In this document: positions 9,131-19,242 of the stretch, one piece after another
How the letters are laid out: each line of letters begins with the position of its first letter
Position numbering within the stretch: the stretch's first letter is position 1
Origin: Myxococcales bacterium
GTDB lineage: Bacteria; Myxococcota_A; Polyangia; Polyangiales; Polyangiaceae
Length of the DNA stretch: 64,000 nt
Direction: 5' to 3'
NCBI GenBank assembly: GCA_016706225.1
Contig: JADJKB010000025.1
Coordinates: 620,001-684,000 of the forward strand
Position numbers and translations under genes: made by a program
The notes under the pieces: generated by a model
Told to the model about the DNA's origin: nothing
Seen by the model: only the letters and a program-made list of their open reading frames with translations
The model's database searches: none

Positions 9131-10309
9131 ATGGCAGCCAAAAAACGCAAGCGTGACCATACCCGCGGTCTACCGTCGCTGACGGAAGCCCGGGCGGAGC
9201 GACGCCGTGCCCTGGTCGGGGGCAAGGTGCGGCTGCGCTCGTTGCCGCCGCAGTTCTGGCTCTGGGCGGCGGCCGTGCTCGCCGCAGTGATCGTGATTTT
9301 TTACAAGGTCGAGCAGGGCAAGGTCGAGGGCAAGAAGGGCCAGGTGATGGCCAAACAGCGCGCGGTGGCCGTGTCGCTTGGGCCGAAGATCTTGCCGTTC
9401 CGCGACCGCGTGGAGGGTTGGGTCAAGGCGCTTGGCGCCGAGTTCCCCGGTGACTTCGTGAACCCGAAGGCGTCACTGGCCGCCGTCGAGACCTCTGCGG
9501 GGGTCTACCTGCGGCTGCGAATCGCGGACACCAAGGACGACGCCGCCATTCGCAAGGCGTCGTTGCGCTCGCTGCACGACGGGTTCACCTCGTGTTTTTA
9601 TCAGAAGAAGGGCGCCCCGGACCCGACCAAGGGACCGCCGTGCAAGGCACTAGCGGACTGCGAGCCGGGTCAGCTGTGCAACGAGTGGGACGTGTGTGCT
9701 CCGCCGCCGGAGCCCTTCAACATGCGCCTCGCTTACCGGGCGCTCAGGGTCTTGTCGAGCGCTTGGACCGACGAGCTGCACGAGACCTCGAGCGAGCTGG
9801 CAATCGCGGCCTACGAGCGCGACCTCGACCGTGTGACCAAAGAAGATGTGCCGGTGGCTGCGGGGATCCTGGCCCGCGCGCGATTCTTCGTGACCTTGCT
9901 CGACGAGGACCCGCCGGAGGGTCTGCCCACGAGTGATGCCGGGGAGTCCGAGGCCGAGCGCGTGCAGCGCCTGCCGCACTTCGCTCGCATCGGAGTGTGG
10001 GACCTGCGGAGTGGTGAGCTGTGGGCGCGGATTCGGCGGCGCGCCGACGCCCGTTACATTCCGGTGGGGCAGAACGTCGTCGAGCGCGAGGAGTCGAAGT
10101 TCGCGCAACAGCGCCAGGTCAACAGCTGTGATCTGGCCTTCGCCGCCCGCGGCGCGCTGGCGCCGAAGCCGGCACCGAGCACCGATCTGGCCGACGCGGG
10201 GGCAGGGGACGCGGGAGCCGAGGCTGCGGCGGACGCCGGCACCGCAGGCGCGGCGACCGACTCGGGGGCTCCCGCTCCAGCCGTCGAGACGGACGCCGCT
10301 CAGCCTTGA
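9131..10309 (+). CDS. One-pass membrane protein with periplasmic domain, function unknown
   Basis: 392 residues. A strongly basic N-terminus (AAKKRKRDHTRG) and about 45 cytoplasmic residues precede one membrane helix at about 46-64 (FWLWAAAVLAAVIVIFY). The periplasmic part includes a small cysteine-rich segment near residues 180-205 (CKALADCEPGQLCNEWDVC) and ends in an Ala/Asp-rich low-complexity tail of about 50 residues. I do not recognise the domain. Its place 79 bp after two ExbD genes and its topology suggest it is the partner or load-bearing subunit of that motor. Its stop overlaps the convergent oxoprolinase gene by 10 bp. Confidence 0.75.
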   Translation: MAAKKRKRDHTRGLPSLTEARAERRRALVGGKVRLRSLPPQFWLWAAAVLAAVIVIFYKVEQGKVEGKKGQVMAKQRAVAVSLGPKILPFRDRVEGWVKALGAEFPGDFVNPKASLAAVETSAGVYLRLRIADTKDDAAIRKASLRSLHDGFTSCFYQKKGAPDPTKGPPCKALADCEPGQLCNEWDVCAPPPEPFNMRLAYRALRVLSSAWTDELHETSSELAIAAYERDLDRVTKEDVPVAAGILARARFFVTLLDEDPPEGLPTSDAGESEAERVQRLPHFARIGVWDLRSGELWARIRRRADARYIPVGQNVVEREESKFAQQRQVNSCDLAFAARGALAPKPAPSTDLADAGAGDAGAEAAADAGTAGAATDSGAPAPAVETDAAQP

Positions 10310-13300
10310 TCGGGCTGCTCTGAGCTCCCCCTGGGCGGCCCATAGCCGCCGCCGCCTGGGGTTGCGATGAGCAAGCGGGCGCCAGCTCGTACGTCGAAGC
10401 TCGTGTGCCCGCCGACGTCCCGCCCGTCGAGCAGGTTCTGCCCCGGTGCGCCCGGCAAACCCCCGGCGAGTCCGAAGGGCGCGCGCGCGCGGCGCTCCGA
10501 CAGGATCGCGACCTGAGCGGGCTTTAGGAACTCTAGCTCCCGAAGCACGCCGTCGCCGCCCGGTTGCTGCCCCGAACCCCAGAGCCGCGGCGTACTTGAA
10601 AGCGCCACAGGCGCACCGGGTAGCGACCCTCGAGCACCTCGGCGTCGGTGATGCGAGTGTTGGTCATGTGAGTGTGAACGGCCGAGGCGCCGCGGCATGC
10701 AGCGGTCGCGCCCGCACCCCCGGCGATGGTCTCGTAGTACGAGAATCCGGAGCCACCGAACGTGAGGTTGTTCATCGTGCCCTGGCTGGCCGCGGCCAAA
10801 CCGAGCGCGCCGAAGAGCACGTCGACGACTCGCTGGCTGGTCTCGACGTTGCCGCCGCAGACGGCGCGACCTGGGCTGGGATCCAGCAGGCTTCCCGGCA
10901 AGATGCGCAGCTCCACCGGCCGCAGGCAGCCCCCGTTCAGCGGGATGGAAGCCCCCACCAGGCTGCGCAGGAAATAGAGCACGGCAGCGACCGTGACCGC
11001 GCGCGGAGCGTTGAGATTGCCCGGGACCTCCGCGGCCGTGCCGCTGAAGTCGATGAGCATGCGCGGCCCGGTGACCGTGATCGCGACCTCGAGTCGGGTG
11101 CCGTCGTCGAGCTCGTCAGTGAAACGATGGATGCCGTCTTCGATGCGCTCTATCTGGGACGCGACGTGCGCGGCGGCGTCGTCTTGCACGTGCCGCATGT
11201 ACGCGCGCACCCGGCCTAGGCCCTGGGCGCGTACCAGGTTCCCGAGCAGCCGAGCACCGGTCGCGTTCGCTGCGATCTGCGCCTGCAGATCGCGCACGTT
11301 GGCGTCCGGGTCTCGAGCGGGGTGGGGTCCCGCCGCGAGCGCCGCGCGCACTGCGCGCTCGTCGAACACGCCGTCGTTCACGATGCGGAGTCCCGAGAGC
11401 ACGACCCCCTCCTGTTCGAGTGAGGTCGAAAACGCGGGCATGGAGCCCGGCGTGATGCCGCCCACGTCCGCGTGGTGGCCTCGACATGCCGTGAAGAAGA
11501 CCAGCTCGCCCTGTGCGTCGTGGACCGGGCTGACGACGGTGATGTCCGGCAGGTGTGAGCCTCCGGCGCTCGGATCGTTGGTCGCGAAGACGTCCCCGGG
11601 GTGGAGCTCCGGGTGTGCGAGCAGGATCGCGCGAACCGATTCGCTCATCGCTCCCAGGTGCACTGGAATGTGCGGCGCGTTTGCGACCAGCCCCCCCGCC
11701 GCGTCGAAGACCGCGCAGGAAAAATCGAGGCGCTCCCGGATGTTGGTGCTGAACGCGGTTCTTCGCAGCGCCTCGCCCATCTGCTCGGCGATGGACATGT
11801 AGAGCCCGCTCATGATCTCGAGCAGCACGGGGTCCACCGCGCCGAGTGAGTCTAGCTCGTGTGGCACGGTCGCGGCATCGACCGCCGAGTGCTGTGTCCG
11901 TGCGAGCGTCAGGGGAGTGGCCGAGAGCTCGACCAGGCCGTCGGAGGTCACGTTCAGCTCGAACCCGGGTTCGACGAAGATCGTGCCGGTTGGCTCGACC
12001 ACGAGCAGCGGGCCTGCGACCCGGGTTCCCGGCTCGAGCGCCTCGCGCTCGAGACACGGGACCGAGTCGAGCCAATGCCCCGCCACACACACCCGTCGCG
12101 GTTCGCCGGCGGTTCGCGTCGCGGATCTCGGTGGGACTTCGAGAGCGCGTGCAAAGCCCGGCGCAGGTGCCCGCGCTTCGACGCGGAGCGCGACGATTTC
12201 GATCGGGTGCCCCGGACGGGCGTGACCGAACTCGCGCTGGTGTTCGCCGTGAAATGTGCGCTCGAGCTCGGGAGCGCTCGTGGCGCCGAGAGTCAAGCGA
12301 GCGTCGCTGCCGACGTAGCGCAGATCGATCCGGTGTACGCAGTCGACGGAGGTCGCCAATGCGCCGTCGCGCTCGAGGGCAGCCCGGGCGTCGAGCTCGA
12401 GCGCGGCCAAACGTGGCCCGAGCTCCTCAAAGCTCGCGGCATCGAGGCGACTGCCCGCGCCGTCTGCTTCGCTGTGCGCGAATCGATCCGCCAGACCGAT
12501 CCCGACAGCGGAGAGCACGCCCGCGAGCGGGTGAAACACGATCTGATGAATGCCCAGGTGGCGCGCGACCCCGCAAGCGTGTTGGCCGCCCGCGCCTCCG
12601 AATACCACGAGGGTGTGGTCTCGGACGTCATGTCCGCGGGCGATGGAGACGCGGCGAATCGCCTCCGCCATGGCGCTGTTCGCGACCTGAACGAAACCCT
12701 CGAGCAGCTCGAGCGCCGAAAGCGCGGCCCCCGCGCCGCCATGCTTCAACAGCGCAGCGAGTTTGGCCTCGGCGCGGGCGGCGTCGAGCGAAAATGGGAA
12801 GTGAGCACTCGGAAGGCGCCCGAGCAAGATGTTCACGTCGGTCAGAGTCAGCTCGGTCGCGGCGGGATCTCCATAGGCAAGCGGCCCCGGGCGTGCGCCG
12901 GCGCTGTCGGGACCGACCGACAGCCGCCCGGCTTCGAAGCGGCAAATCGAACCGCCGCCGGCGGCGATGGTGTGTACGTCCATCATGGGCGAGCGCACAC
13001 GGACGCCTGCGACCTCGGTCTCGTAGAGCCGCGGTAACTCACCTGCGAAGCGCGAGACGTCGGTGGAGGTGCCGCCCATGTCGAAACCGATGGCGGGCGC
13101 GCGACCGGAGCGCGTCGTCACCTCGCCTAGCGCAACCAGGCCTCCGGCCGGCCCCGAGAAGATCGCGTTCGGCCCCGAGAGGTGGCGCGCGTCGACCAGC
13201 CCACCCCCTGATTGCATGCCGAGCAACGTCGAGCCCGGCAACTCCTCGCGCAGCGCGTCGATGTACTCGCGGAGCACCGGTGTCAGGTAGGCGTCGAGCA

Positions 13301-13904
13301 CGGTCGTGTCCGCGCGGGCGAGGAGCCCGAGCTCCGGTGACACCCGATGCGAGAGCGCAATGTGCTCGAAGCCGATGCGCTCGGCGAGCGACCCCAAGAG
13401 CAGCTCGAGCTCGGGGTTCCGGTGGGCGTTCAGAACGACGACGGCCAGACTCGTGATGCCGAGCGCCCTGGTCTCGGCGAGCGTCTCCAGCACCGCTGAC
13501 GTTTCGGGCCGGAGCAGCACCAAGCCGCGCGCATCGTGCCGTGCGTCGACCTCGATGACTCGTTCGGGGAGGGGGCGAGGTTTTCGTATTTCGATCGCAA
13601 ACAGGTCGCTGCGGGCCTGGGTGCCGATCTCCAACAGATCGCCGAAGCCTCGCGTGATCAAGAGCGCCGTCCGCCGACCCCGTCGCTCGAGCAGCGCGTT
13701 CGTCGCGAGGGTCGTGCCCATGCGCACATCGCACGCGGGAATGGGTGCGCGAGCCGAGAGGCCCATCAGCCGCCGGATCCCGTCGAGCGGCGCTCGATCG
13801 TTGGAGAGCACCTTGACGACGTGCAGCCGCCCCGCCGGGTCGACGCCAACACAATCGGTGAAGGTCCCGCCCCGGTCGATGGCGATCTGCCAGCGCTGAG
13901 CCAT
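10300..13904 (-). CDS. Fused hydantoinase A/B (5-oxoprolinase family), frameshifted near the 3' end
   Basis: The first half is HyuA-like: DRGGTFTDCVGVD at the N-terminus, GTTLATNALLERRG, and a phosphate-binding FDMGGTSTDVS. The second half is HyuB-like: GLYMSIAEQMGEALRRTAFS, NDPSAGGSHLPDI, and MNNLTFGG near the end. Fused A-B proteins of about 1,200 residues are typical of ATP-dependent 5-oxoprolinases, which open 5-oxoproline or hydantoin rings in the cytoplasm. The frame from 13904 ends at 10533, about 75 residues early. The missing tail (GGDGVLRELEFLKPAQ to a GGGGYG motif, stop at 10300) is intact in another frame. Adding one G to the minus-strand G4 run at 10577-10580 restores the whole protein. 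Substrate is uncertain. Confidence 0.85.
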
Positions 13905-13916
13905 CACGAGCTCTTT

Positions 13917-13980
13917 CTAGCCTCGACTTGTGTGGGCGATCGCGATCTGAGCATCACAAGACTGCCCAAGTCGAGGCTAG
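13917..13980. repeat. 64-bp palindromic sequence bounded by CTAG
   Basis: The ends are perfect 14-bp inverted repeats, CTAGCCTCGACTTG and CAAGTCGAGGCTAG, separated by 36 bases that contain the perfect palindrome GATCGCGATC. It fills the gap between the GYF gene (whose TAG stop is part of the right CTAG) and the oxoprolinase start. It could be a transcription terminator hairpin without a U tract, or a miniature mobile element. The CTAG ends recall those of the 160-bp element elsewhere in the window, but the inner sequence is unrelated. Confidence 0.7.
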
Positions 13981-14933
13981 TGGCGGATGAGCAGCAGGAT
14001 CAGCACGATGGCCAGCGCAACCGCGAGAAAAACAATCAAGCCTACCAGCGCCTTGAGACCCTGCTCGCTGCTGTCGGCCGGGTAGGGGGGCTGCTGGGGT
14101 GGATAGTCGCGTGTGTAGGGTGGATAGCTGCCCGAACCGAACTGAGGTGGCGCCGCCCCGTAGCCGTATTGTGCGTTGGGATCGTGGGGCGGCATGACGG
14201 GTGGCAATCCGGGGCCTGTGGGATTTGGAAAATTCCCAACCTGGATGAACGGCTGGGTCGGCGGCATGGCATCGTTTCGCGGATCACGTTGCCCGGCGGC
14301 AGGTCGGGGTTGGGGCATGTCCGCGCGAGTCGCCTGGAAGTCCGGTACCTCCGGCATGGGGACCGTTGGCAGCACGCCGGCACGCTGCGGTGCAGGCGCG
14401 GGTCGGTTGCCCGCGGCGACGCGTGTCATCGTCTCGTCGTCGACCGCGTACGGTGGAGGCGTTGGCATCATCTCGCTGGGCGGCTGAGCCACGCGTGTCT
14501 CGGCGTCGTCGTCGACCTCATCGTAGCCGCGCTGTCCCGCGACTAACCCCCTCGATGGGCGTGAAGGTGGCATCGGAGCACTGCGCGCGGCCGCTGCCTG
14601 AGGGGGCGCTGGCAGTCCCAGCCCCTGCCGGGGAGCGGTTATGCCGGCGCTCTGCCGCGTCGGCGGCGCGCCCAGCGCCTGTGTTGCGGGAGCTCGGCTC
14701 GGGGGCCCGTTGTGGTCGAACCACGGCGAGTCCGTCACGTTCGTCTCGGCGTCGTCGAAAACGAACTGAGCAAACTCCGCGAACTCGGAGACCAACCGCC
14801 AGTCGCCGGTCCCCACGCGGCAAACCACCGCGGTCGCCTCGACTCGCCCCGCCTGCAGGCCGCGGATCACCAGATCGGTCGACACCGGACCGATGGGCTC
14901 GCTGCCGGATTGGCGGACCAGCCAGTCGGTCAT
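13977..14933 (-). CDS. GYF-domain protein with proline-rich linker and C-terminal membrane anchor
   Basis: 318 residues from the ATG at 14933. Residues 1-60 form a GYF_2-type domain (WLVRQSGSEPIGPVSTDLVIRGLQAG), a fold that binds proline-rich peptides. A long Pro/Gln/Gly-rich region with acidic repeats (DDAETRV, DDETMTRV) follows, and the last 25 residues are a single helix (ALVGLIVFLAVALAIVLILL) with two residues after it. That topology suggests a tail-anchored protein with its GYF domain in the cytoplasm. The same domain is found in the GltJ-like protein at 43207-44913. In Myxococcus the GltJ GYF domain works in polar regulation of the gliding machinery; a similar scaffold role here is inference. 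Confidence 0.7.
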   Translation of the reverse strand: MTDWLVRQSGSEPIGPVSTDLVIRGLQAGRVEATAVVCRVGTGDWRLVSEFAEFAQFVFDDAETNVTDSPWFDHNGPPSRAPATQALGAPPTRQSAGITAPRQGLGLPAPPQAAAARSAPMPPSRPSRGLVAGQRGYDEVDDDAETRVAQPPSEMMPTPPPYAVDDETMTRVAAGNRPAPAPQRAGVLPTVPMPEVPDFQATRADMPQPRPAAGQRDPRNDAMPPTQPFIQVGNFPNPTGPGLPPVMPPHDPNAQYGYGAAPPQFGSGSYPPYTRDYPPQQPPYPADSSEQGLKALVGLIVFLAVALAIVLILLLIRH

Positions 14934-14988
14934 CAACTAGTCTTATCCCACATTGATCGGGGGCGGGCGAGCCTTCCCGCCCTCCGGT

Positions 14989-16080
14989 TCAGGGCGCGGG
15001 TTTCTTCCGCACCAGCACCTTGCGCGTGATTTCCACGACCTTCTCGGCCAGCTTGCCTTCGGTCTTCTCGAGCTCCGGCGTGAACAGTTGGCCCCCGGCA
15101 TAGAGGGTCTCGGGCGGAGTGTTCTTGGTGCCGACGACCCTCAGGGTGATCGTCCCTGCGTGCGGGCCGTGCTCTTCTTTCTCCAGCACCTGTGAGGCCG
15201 CGTAGAGCGTGTCGCCCGCCAGCGTCCCGTTCGGGTGCGCGCCGGCGTCGAGGCCCACGTCCCAGATGGCGTTGCCGGTCATGTCCCGGCTCGTGAGCGA
15301 CAGCACCCACGACAGCACCAGACCCCCGTACACCACGCGCGTCTTGGCGAACGAGTTGTCCTTGCAGTAGACCTCGTCGAAGTGGATGGGGTGAGAATTC
15401 CTGCAGAGCTGCGTCAGCAGCATGTGCTCCGAGTCGCCGACGGTCTTGCCGACGCTGTGGAAAAAGACGTCTCCCACCGAGTAGTCCTCGAAGAAGCCGG
15501 AAAACCCCCCGCTGCGGCTGCTGGGGCTGACGCCCTTCGCGAGGGGTGAAGGCAGCCACTGGTCGGGAGCCTCGGCTTGCACGCTGCTGGGCCAGGCTGG
15601 CGCCGGACGCCCCGACACCTTGCCGCCGCGAACCAGCGCGCGCCGATCGAAGCGACACACCACCTCGTTGCGCTGGTTGACCAGCAGGGTCCGCACCTCG
15701 ATCACTCCCCGGTCACCCTTCGTGGTCGGTTTTTTGCCAAGCACCCTGCTGGATGCAGTGAGGGTGTCCCCCGCGTAGCAGGCCTCGGGAAAGCGCACGT
15801 CGATGTAAGCAAGGTGGGCAATGGCCTGCTCGCTGACGTCGTGCACGCTGAAGCTGAGCCCGAGGTTCAGGAGCAGACACGGGTGCACCGGCCGCCCCGC
15901 GAAGCCAAGCGCTTCCGCTCGTGCGCGACTTGCGTAGGTTGGCGTCGCGTCCTGAAATGCAGCTGCGAAGAGCGCCACCATGCCGTCATCGACGGTCACG
16001 TCCCAGGGATGTTCGTAGACGTCGCCGACCTCGAAGTCATCCAGGCGCCTGCCGTACTCGGGTTTCCGTAGCGTGGTCAT
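14989..16080 (-). CDS. mch: Mesaconyl-CoA hydratase-like double MaoC (hotdog) protein
   Basis: 363 residues with two MaoC-type hotdog domains, about 10-155 and 185-350. The first contains DATPTYASRARAEALGF-type substrate residues; the second contains FHSVGKTVGDSEHMLL and NSHPIHFDEVYCK, the usual hydratase region. The ATG at 16080 follows the mcd stop by 2 bases and has a GGAGG ribosome site, so the genes form an operon. In the ethylmalonyl-CoA pathway this enzyme hydrates 2-methylfumaryl-(mesaconyl-)CoA to methylmalyl-CoA. The assignment rests on fold plus linkage to mcd and ccr. Confidence 0.82.
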   Translation of the reverse strand: MTTLRKPEYGRRLDDFEVGDVYEHPWDVTVDDGMVALFAAAFQDATPTYASRARAEALGFAGRPVHPCLLLNLGLSFSVHDVSEQAIAHLAYIDVRFPEACYAGDTLTASSRVLGKKPTTKGDRGVIEVRTLLVNQRNEVVCRFDRRALVRGGKVSGRPAPAWPSSVQAEAPDQWLPSPLAKGVSPSSRSGGFSGFFEDYSVGDVFFHSVGKTVGDSEHMLLTQLCRNSHPIHFDEVYCKDNSFAKTRVVYGGLVLSWVLSLTSRDMTGNAIWDVGLDAGAHPNGTLAGDTLYAASQVLEKEEHGPHAGTITLRVVGTKNTPPETLYAGGQLFTPELEKTEGKLAEKVVEITRKVLVRKKPAP

Positions 16081-16082
16081 GC

Positions 16083-17777
16083 TCACTCCTCCAGTAGGCG
16101 CCGCGCGATGACGTGCGCCTGGATCTCGTTGGCCCCCTCGAAAATGCTCAGCACCCGCGCGTCGACCAGCAGCCGTGATGCGACGTACTCCTCCGCGTAG
16201 CCGTTGCCGCCGTGGATTTGCACGCCGGCGTCGGCCGCTTCCCAGGCCGCCCGCGTCGCGAGCAGTTTTGCCATGCCCGCCTCGAGGTCGCAGCGCTTCC
16301 CGCTGTCCTTGGCTCGAGCAGCAAAGAAGGTGAGCTGCCGCGCCGCCATGATGCGCGCGACCATGCGCCCGAGTTTGCGTTGCACGCGCGGAAAATTGAA
16401 GATCGGCACTCCAAACTGCACCCGCTCCTCGGCGTAACGCATCGCCTGGTCGAGCGCCGCTTGCGCGACTCCGACGCCGCGAGCCGCTGTCTGAATGCGT
16501 GCGCTCTCGAAGGTCACCATCAGCTGTTTGAAACCTTGGCCCTCGACGCCCCCGAGCAGACAGCCGTCGGGGATCACGAAGCCGTCGAAGGCAATCTCGA
16601 ACTCCTTCATGCCGCGATAACCGAGGACCTTGATCTCGGTGCCGGTGATGCCGGCGTCGGGGAACCCCTCGGTCTCGACGGCCTCGTCCTTGCCGCGGGT
16701 CTTGGGCGCCAGGAACATGCTGAGCCCGCCGTAACCGCTGTCGTTGGCATCCGTGCGCGCGAGCAACGTCATCAAGTCGGCGCGGGTGGCGTGGGTGATC
16801 CAGGTCTTCTGACCGTGTACGGTGTAGCTACCGTCCGGCTGTTTGTCCGCGCGGCTCTTGATGTGAGCCAGATCGGAGCCGTAGTTGGGCTCCGTGAATA
16901 CCGCAGTGGAGAGCACCTCCCCGGCCGCCAGCCGCGGTAGCCAGTCGCGCTTCTGATCGTCGGTCCCCGCGCCCAGGATCAACTCCGCGGCGATCTCGGA
17001 GCGTGTGCCGAGCGAGCCGACGCCGATGTACCCGCGACTGAGCTCCTCCGTGACGAGGCACATGGCAACCTTGCCCAGTCCCTGCCCGCCGTACTCCTCC
17101 GGGATGGTCAGGCCGAACACTCCGAGCTCTGCCATCTTCTTGATCAGCGTCATCGGGATCAGTTCGTCCTTGCGGTGGATGTCTTGCGCAATGGGCATGA
17201 CCTCCTGCTCGACGAAGCGCCGAAACTCCGACTGGACCGCGCTCAAGACCTCGTCGTCGAGGCCAAAGTCGCCGAAGCTGCGGCGCTCCTGGGCCAGACG
17301 CGCGAGCTCGCACACCACGTCGCCCGAGCCATAACGCTCCGCGAGGGCCTGCACGGCAGGTTGGCCCAGCGTCTGCTGGACGTCTTCTTGCTCGAGCCAG
17401 AGCTGACCGAGTCCGATGGACTCACAGGGACCGAGGTCGATGCCGCCTACCAGCTGTCTGCAGAGCTCACCGATGTACGTTCCTGCGATCAGCCGCTCGA
17501 GATCACCCCCGACGCGTTCGGACCAGATCGCGAGCTGGCGCGCGGCTTCGACCTCCGTGCCCAGGTAGGCCAGCGCGTGCGCCGCGAGCTGATGGCGGTC
17601 GAGCAAACGTGACGAGATGCGTCCCGCCTCGGTCACGTGCAACAGGGCGCGGGTCTTCGCTCTTCCGTACAGGTCGCCGAGAGCGGCGATCGCCGGCGCG
17701 AGGTCGTCTCCGCGCAGGGTGTGCGGGGAGACGGACTTGGTATCGGACTCGGTTTCATCGAGCTCTGGGCTCTTCAT
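16083..17777 (-). CDS. mcd: Methylsuccinyl-CoA dehydrogenase
   Basis: 564 residues from the ATG at 17777, chosen for its GAAGGA ribosome site six bases upstream. An N-terminal extension of about 150 residues precedes a standard acyl-CoA dehydrogenase fold. Typical motifs are FTEPNYGSDLA, the flavin-binding KTWITHA, and the C-terminal VQIHGGNGYAEEY and FEGANEIQ. The long extension is what distinguishes methylsuccinyl-CoA dehydrogenases (about 550 aa) from ordinary ones (about 380 aa). It oxidises (2S)-methylsuccinyl-CoA to mesaconyl-CoA, the substrate of the next gene's product. It is transcribed divergently from ccr, with 112 bases between starts. Confidence 0.87.
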   Translation of the reverse strand: MKSPELDETESDTKSVSPHTLRGDDLAPAIAALGDLYGRAKTRALLHVTEAGRISSRLLDRHQLAAHALAYLGTEVEAARQLAIWSERVGGDLERLIAGTYIGELCRQLVGGIDLGPCESIGLGQLWLEQEDVQQTLGQPAVQALAERYGSGDVVCELARLAQERRSFGDFGLDDEVLSAVQSEFRRFVEQEVMPIAQDIHRKDELIPMTLIKKMAELGVFGLTIPEEYGGQGLGKVAMCLVTEELSRGYIGVGSLGTRSEIAAELILGAGTDDQKRDWLPRLAAGEVLSTAVFTEPNYGSDLAHIKSRADKQPDGSYTVHGQKTWITHATRADLMTLLARTDANDSGYGGLSMFLAPKTRGKDEAVETEGFPDAGITGTEIKVLGYRGMKEFEIAFDGFVIPDGCLLGGVEGQGFKQLMVTFESARIQTAARGVGVAQAALDQAMRYAEERVQFGVPIFNFPRVQRKLGRMVARIMAARQLTFFAARAKDSGKRCDLEAGMAKLLATRAAWEAADAGVQIHGGNGYAEEYVASRLLVDARVLSIFEGANEIQAHVIARRLLEE

Positions 17778-17889
17778 GGCGGATCCTTCATGCATCGCGT
17801 CAAGCTGTAGAACAAGCCCCGAAATTCCTGCGCACAGGCCCAACCGACCTGGCCGGTTGGCGCGCTGTGTCATAGGATCCGGCGACGTC

Positions 17890-19152
17890 ATGACCAAGCA
17901 AGTCTATGGGCTCGGTGAGGTACCGGACGTGGGAGTGGTCCCGGAGCGCATGCTGGCTCAGCTGATTCGCCCCGAGCGCTTCGGTGAGCCGCGTGATGCC
18001 TTCAAGATCGAAGAGGTTCCAGTCCCCGAAATCGGCAAGCGCGACGTGCTCGTCTACGTGATGGCGGCCGGCGTCAACTACAACAACGTCTGGGCGGCGC
18101 TCGGGGTGCCCATCGACGTGATCAAGGCTCGGCTCAAGGCGGGAGCGAAGGAGAACTTTCACATTGGGGGCTCCGACGCGAGCGGCGTCGTGTGGAAGGT
18201 CGGGTCCGAGGTGACGAACGTCGCCGTCGGCGACGAGGTCGTCGTGCACTGCGGCCACTGGGAGCCCGATGATCCGCTGGTCGTCGCGGGGAAGGATCCG
18301 ATGTTCGCGCCGTCGCAGAGGATCTGGGGCTACGAGACCAACTGGGGGAGCTTTGCCCAGTACGCCAAGGTTCAGGATCATCAGTGTCTGCCGAAACCTG
18401 CGCACCTGTCGTGGGAAGAAGCGGCGGCGTACATGTTGGTTGGGGCGACGGCGTATCGCATGTTGATGGGCTGGCCGCCGAACAGCGTTCAACCCGGTGA
18501 TCCGGTCTTGATCTGGGGTGGCGCCGGCGGTCTGGGATCGATGGCAACCCAGCTGGTCCGCGCGCAGGGCGGCCGCGCCGTTGTCGTCGTGAACAGCGAA
18601 GACAAGTTCGAGTATTGCAAGAAGCTCGGCGCAGTCGGCATGCTCAACCGTAAGACGTTTCACCACTGGGGCATGCTGCCGCACTGGACCGACGACGCCG
18701 GTTATGCCGAGTGGCTCGGCCAGGCTCGGGCGTTCGGGCGGGCGTTCTGGGACGCACTGGGCGACAAACAGAATCCGGCCATCGTGTTCGAGCACCCGGG
18801 GGAGGCGACGATTCCCACCAGCATCTTCATGTGTGAGACTGGCGGCATGGTCGTGATTTGCGCGGGCACCACCGGCTACAACGCCACCCTCGATCTGCGC
18901 TACCACTGGATGCGGCAGAAGCGCTTCCAGGGCTCGCACTTCGCAAACGACGAGCAGGCCAGGGGCATCAACGATCTGGTGATTGCCGAGAAGGTCGACC
19001 CGTGTCTGTCGCGCAGCTTCGAGTTCAGCGAGACGGGTGAGTCTCACCAGCTGATGCGCGAGAATCGCCACCCGAACGGCAACATGTCGATCCTGGTGAA
19101 CGCTCCGCGGCGTGGGCTTCGGGATCTAGCTCAGAGCCGCGCTGCACATTGA
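17890..19152 (+). CDS. ccr: Crotonyl-CoA carboxylase/reductase
   Basis: 420 residues, start at ATG 17890. It is a medium-chain dehydrogenase/reductase with GroES-like N-terminus and the Rossmann segment VLIWGGAGGLGSMATQLV near residues 195-215. Family-specific sequences include GWPPNSVQPGD, FEHPGEATIPTSIF and QKRFQGSHFAND, all typical of crotonyl-CoA carboxylase/reductases. It converts crotonyl-CoA, CO2 and NADPH to ethylmalonyl-CoA, the defining step of the ethylmalonyl-CoA pathway. The neighbours mcd and mch on the opposite strand, and ecm-meaB a few genes away, support a role in central carbon metabolism rather than polyketide extender supply. Confidence 0.93.
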   Translation: MTKQVYGLGEVPDVGVVPERMLAQLIRPERFGEPRDAFKIEEVPVPEIGKRDVLVYVMAAGVNYNNVWAALGVPIDVIKARLKAGAKENFHIGGSDASGVVWKVGSEVTNVAVGDEVVVHCGHWEPDDPLVVAGKDPMFAPSQRIWGYETNWGSFAQYAKVQDHQCLPKPAHLSWEEAAAYMLVGATAYRMLMGWPPNSVQPGDPVLIWGGAGGLGSMATQLVRAQGGRAVVVVNSEDKFEYCKKLGAVGMLNRKTFHHWGMLPHWTDDAGYAEWLGQARAFGRAFWDALGDKQNPAIVFEHPGEATIPTSIFMCETGGMVVICAGTTGYNATLDLRYHWMRQKRFQGSHFANDEQARGINDLVIAEKVDPCLSRSFEFSETGESHQLMRENRHPNGNMSILVNAPRRGLRDLAQSRAAH

Positions 19153-19242
19153 GGCGGGCAGACCGAGCCACTCGCCGGCAACGACACTGTGGGCGAGGGG
19201 CCCACATCGGAGCACCTGGCGACGTTGAACTGACGCAGACCG

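Noticed and set aside
11846..13456. 536-codon open frame on the plus strand
   Set aside because: Arg/Ser/Ala-rich shadow frame opposite the oxoprolinase gene, with no domain features.
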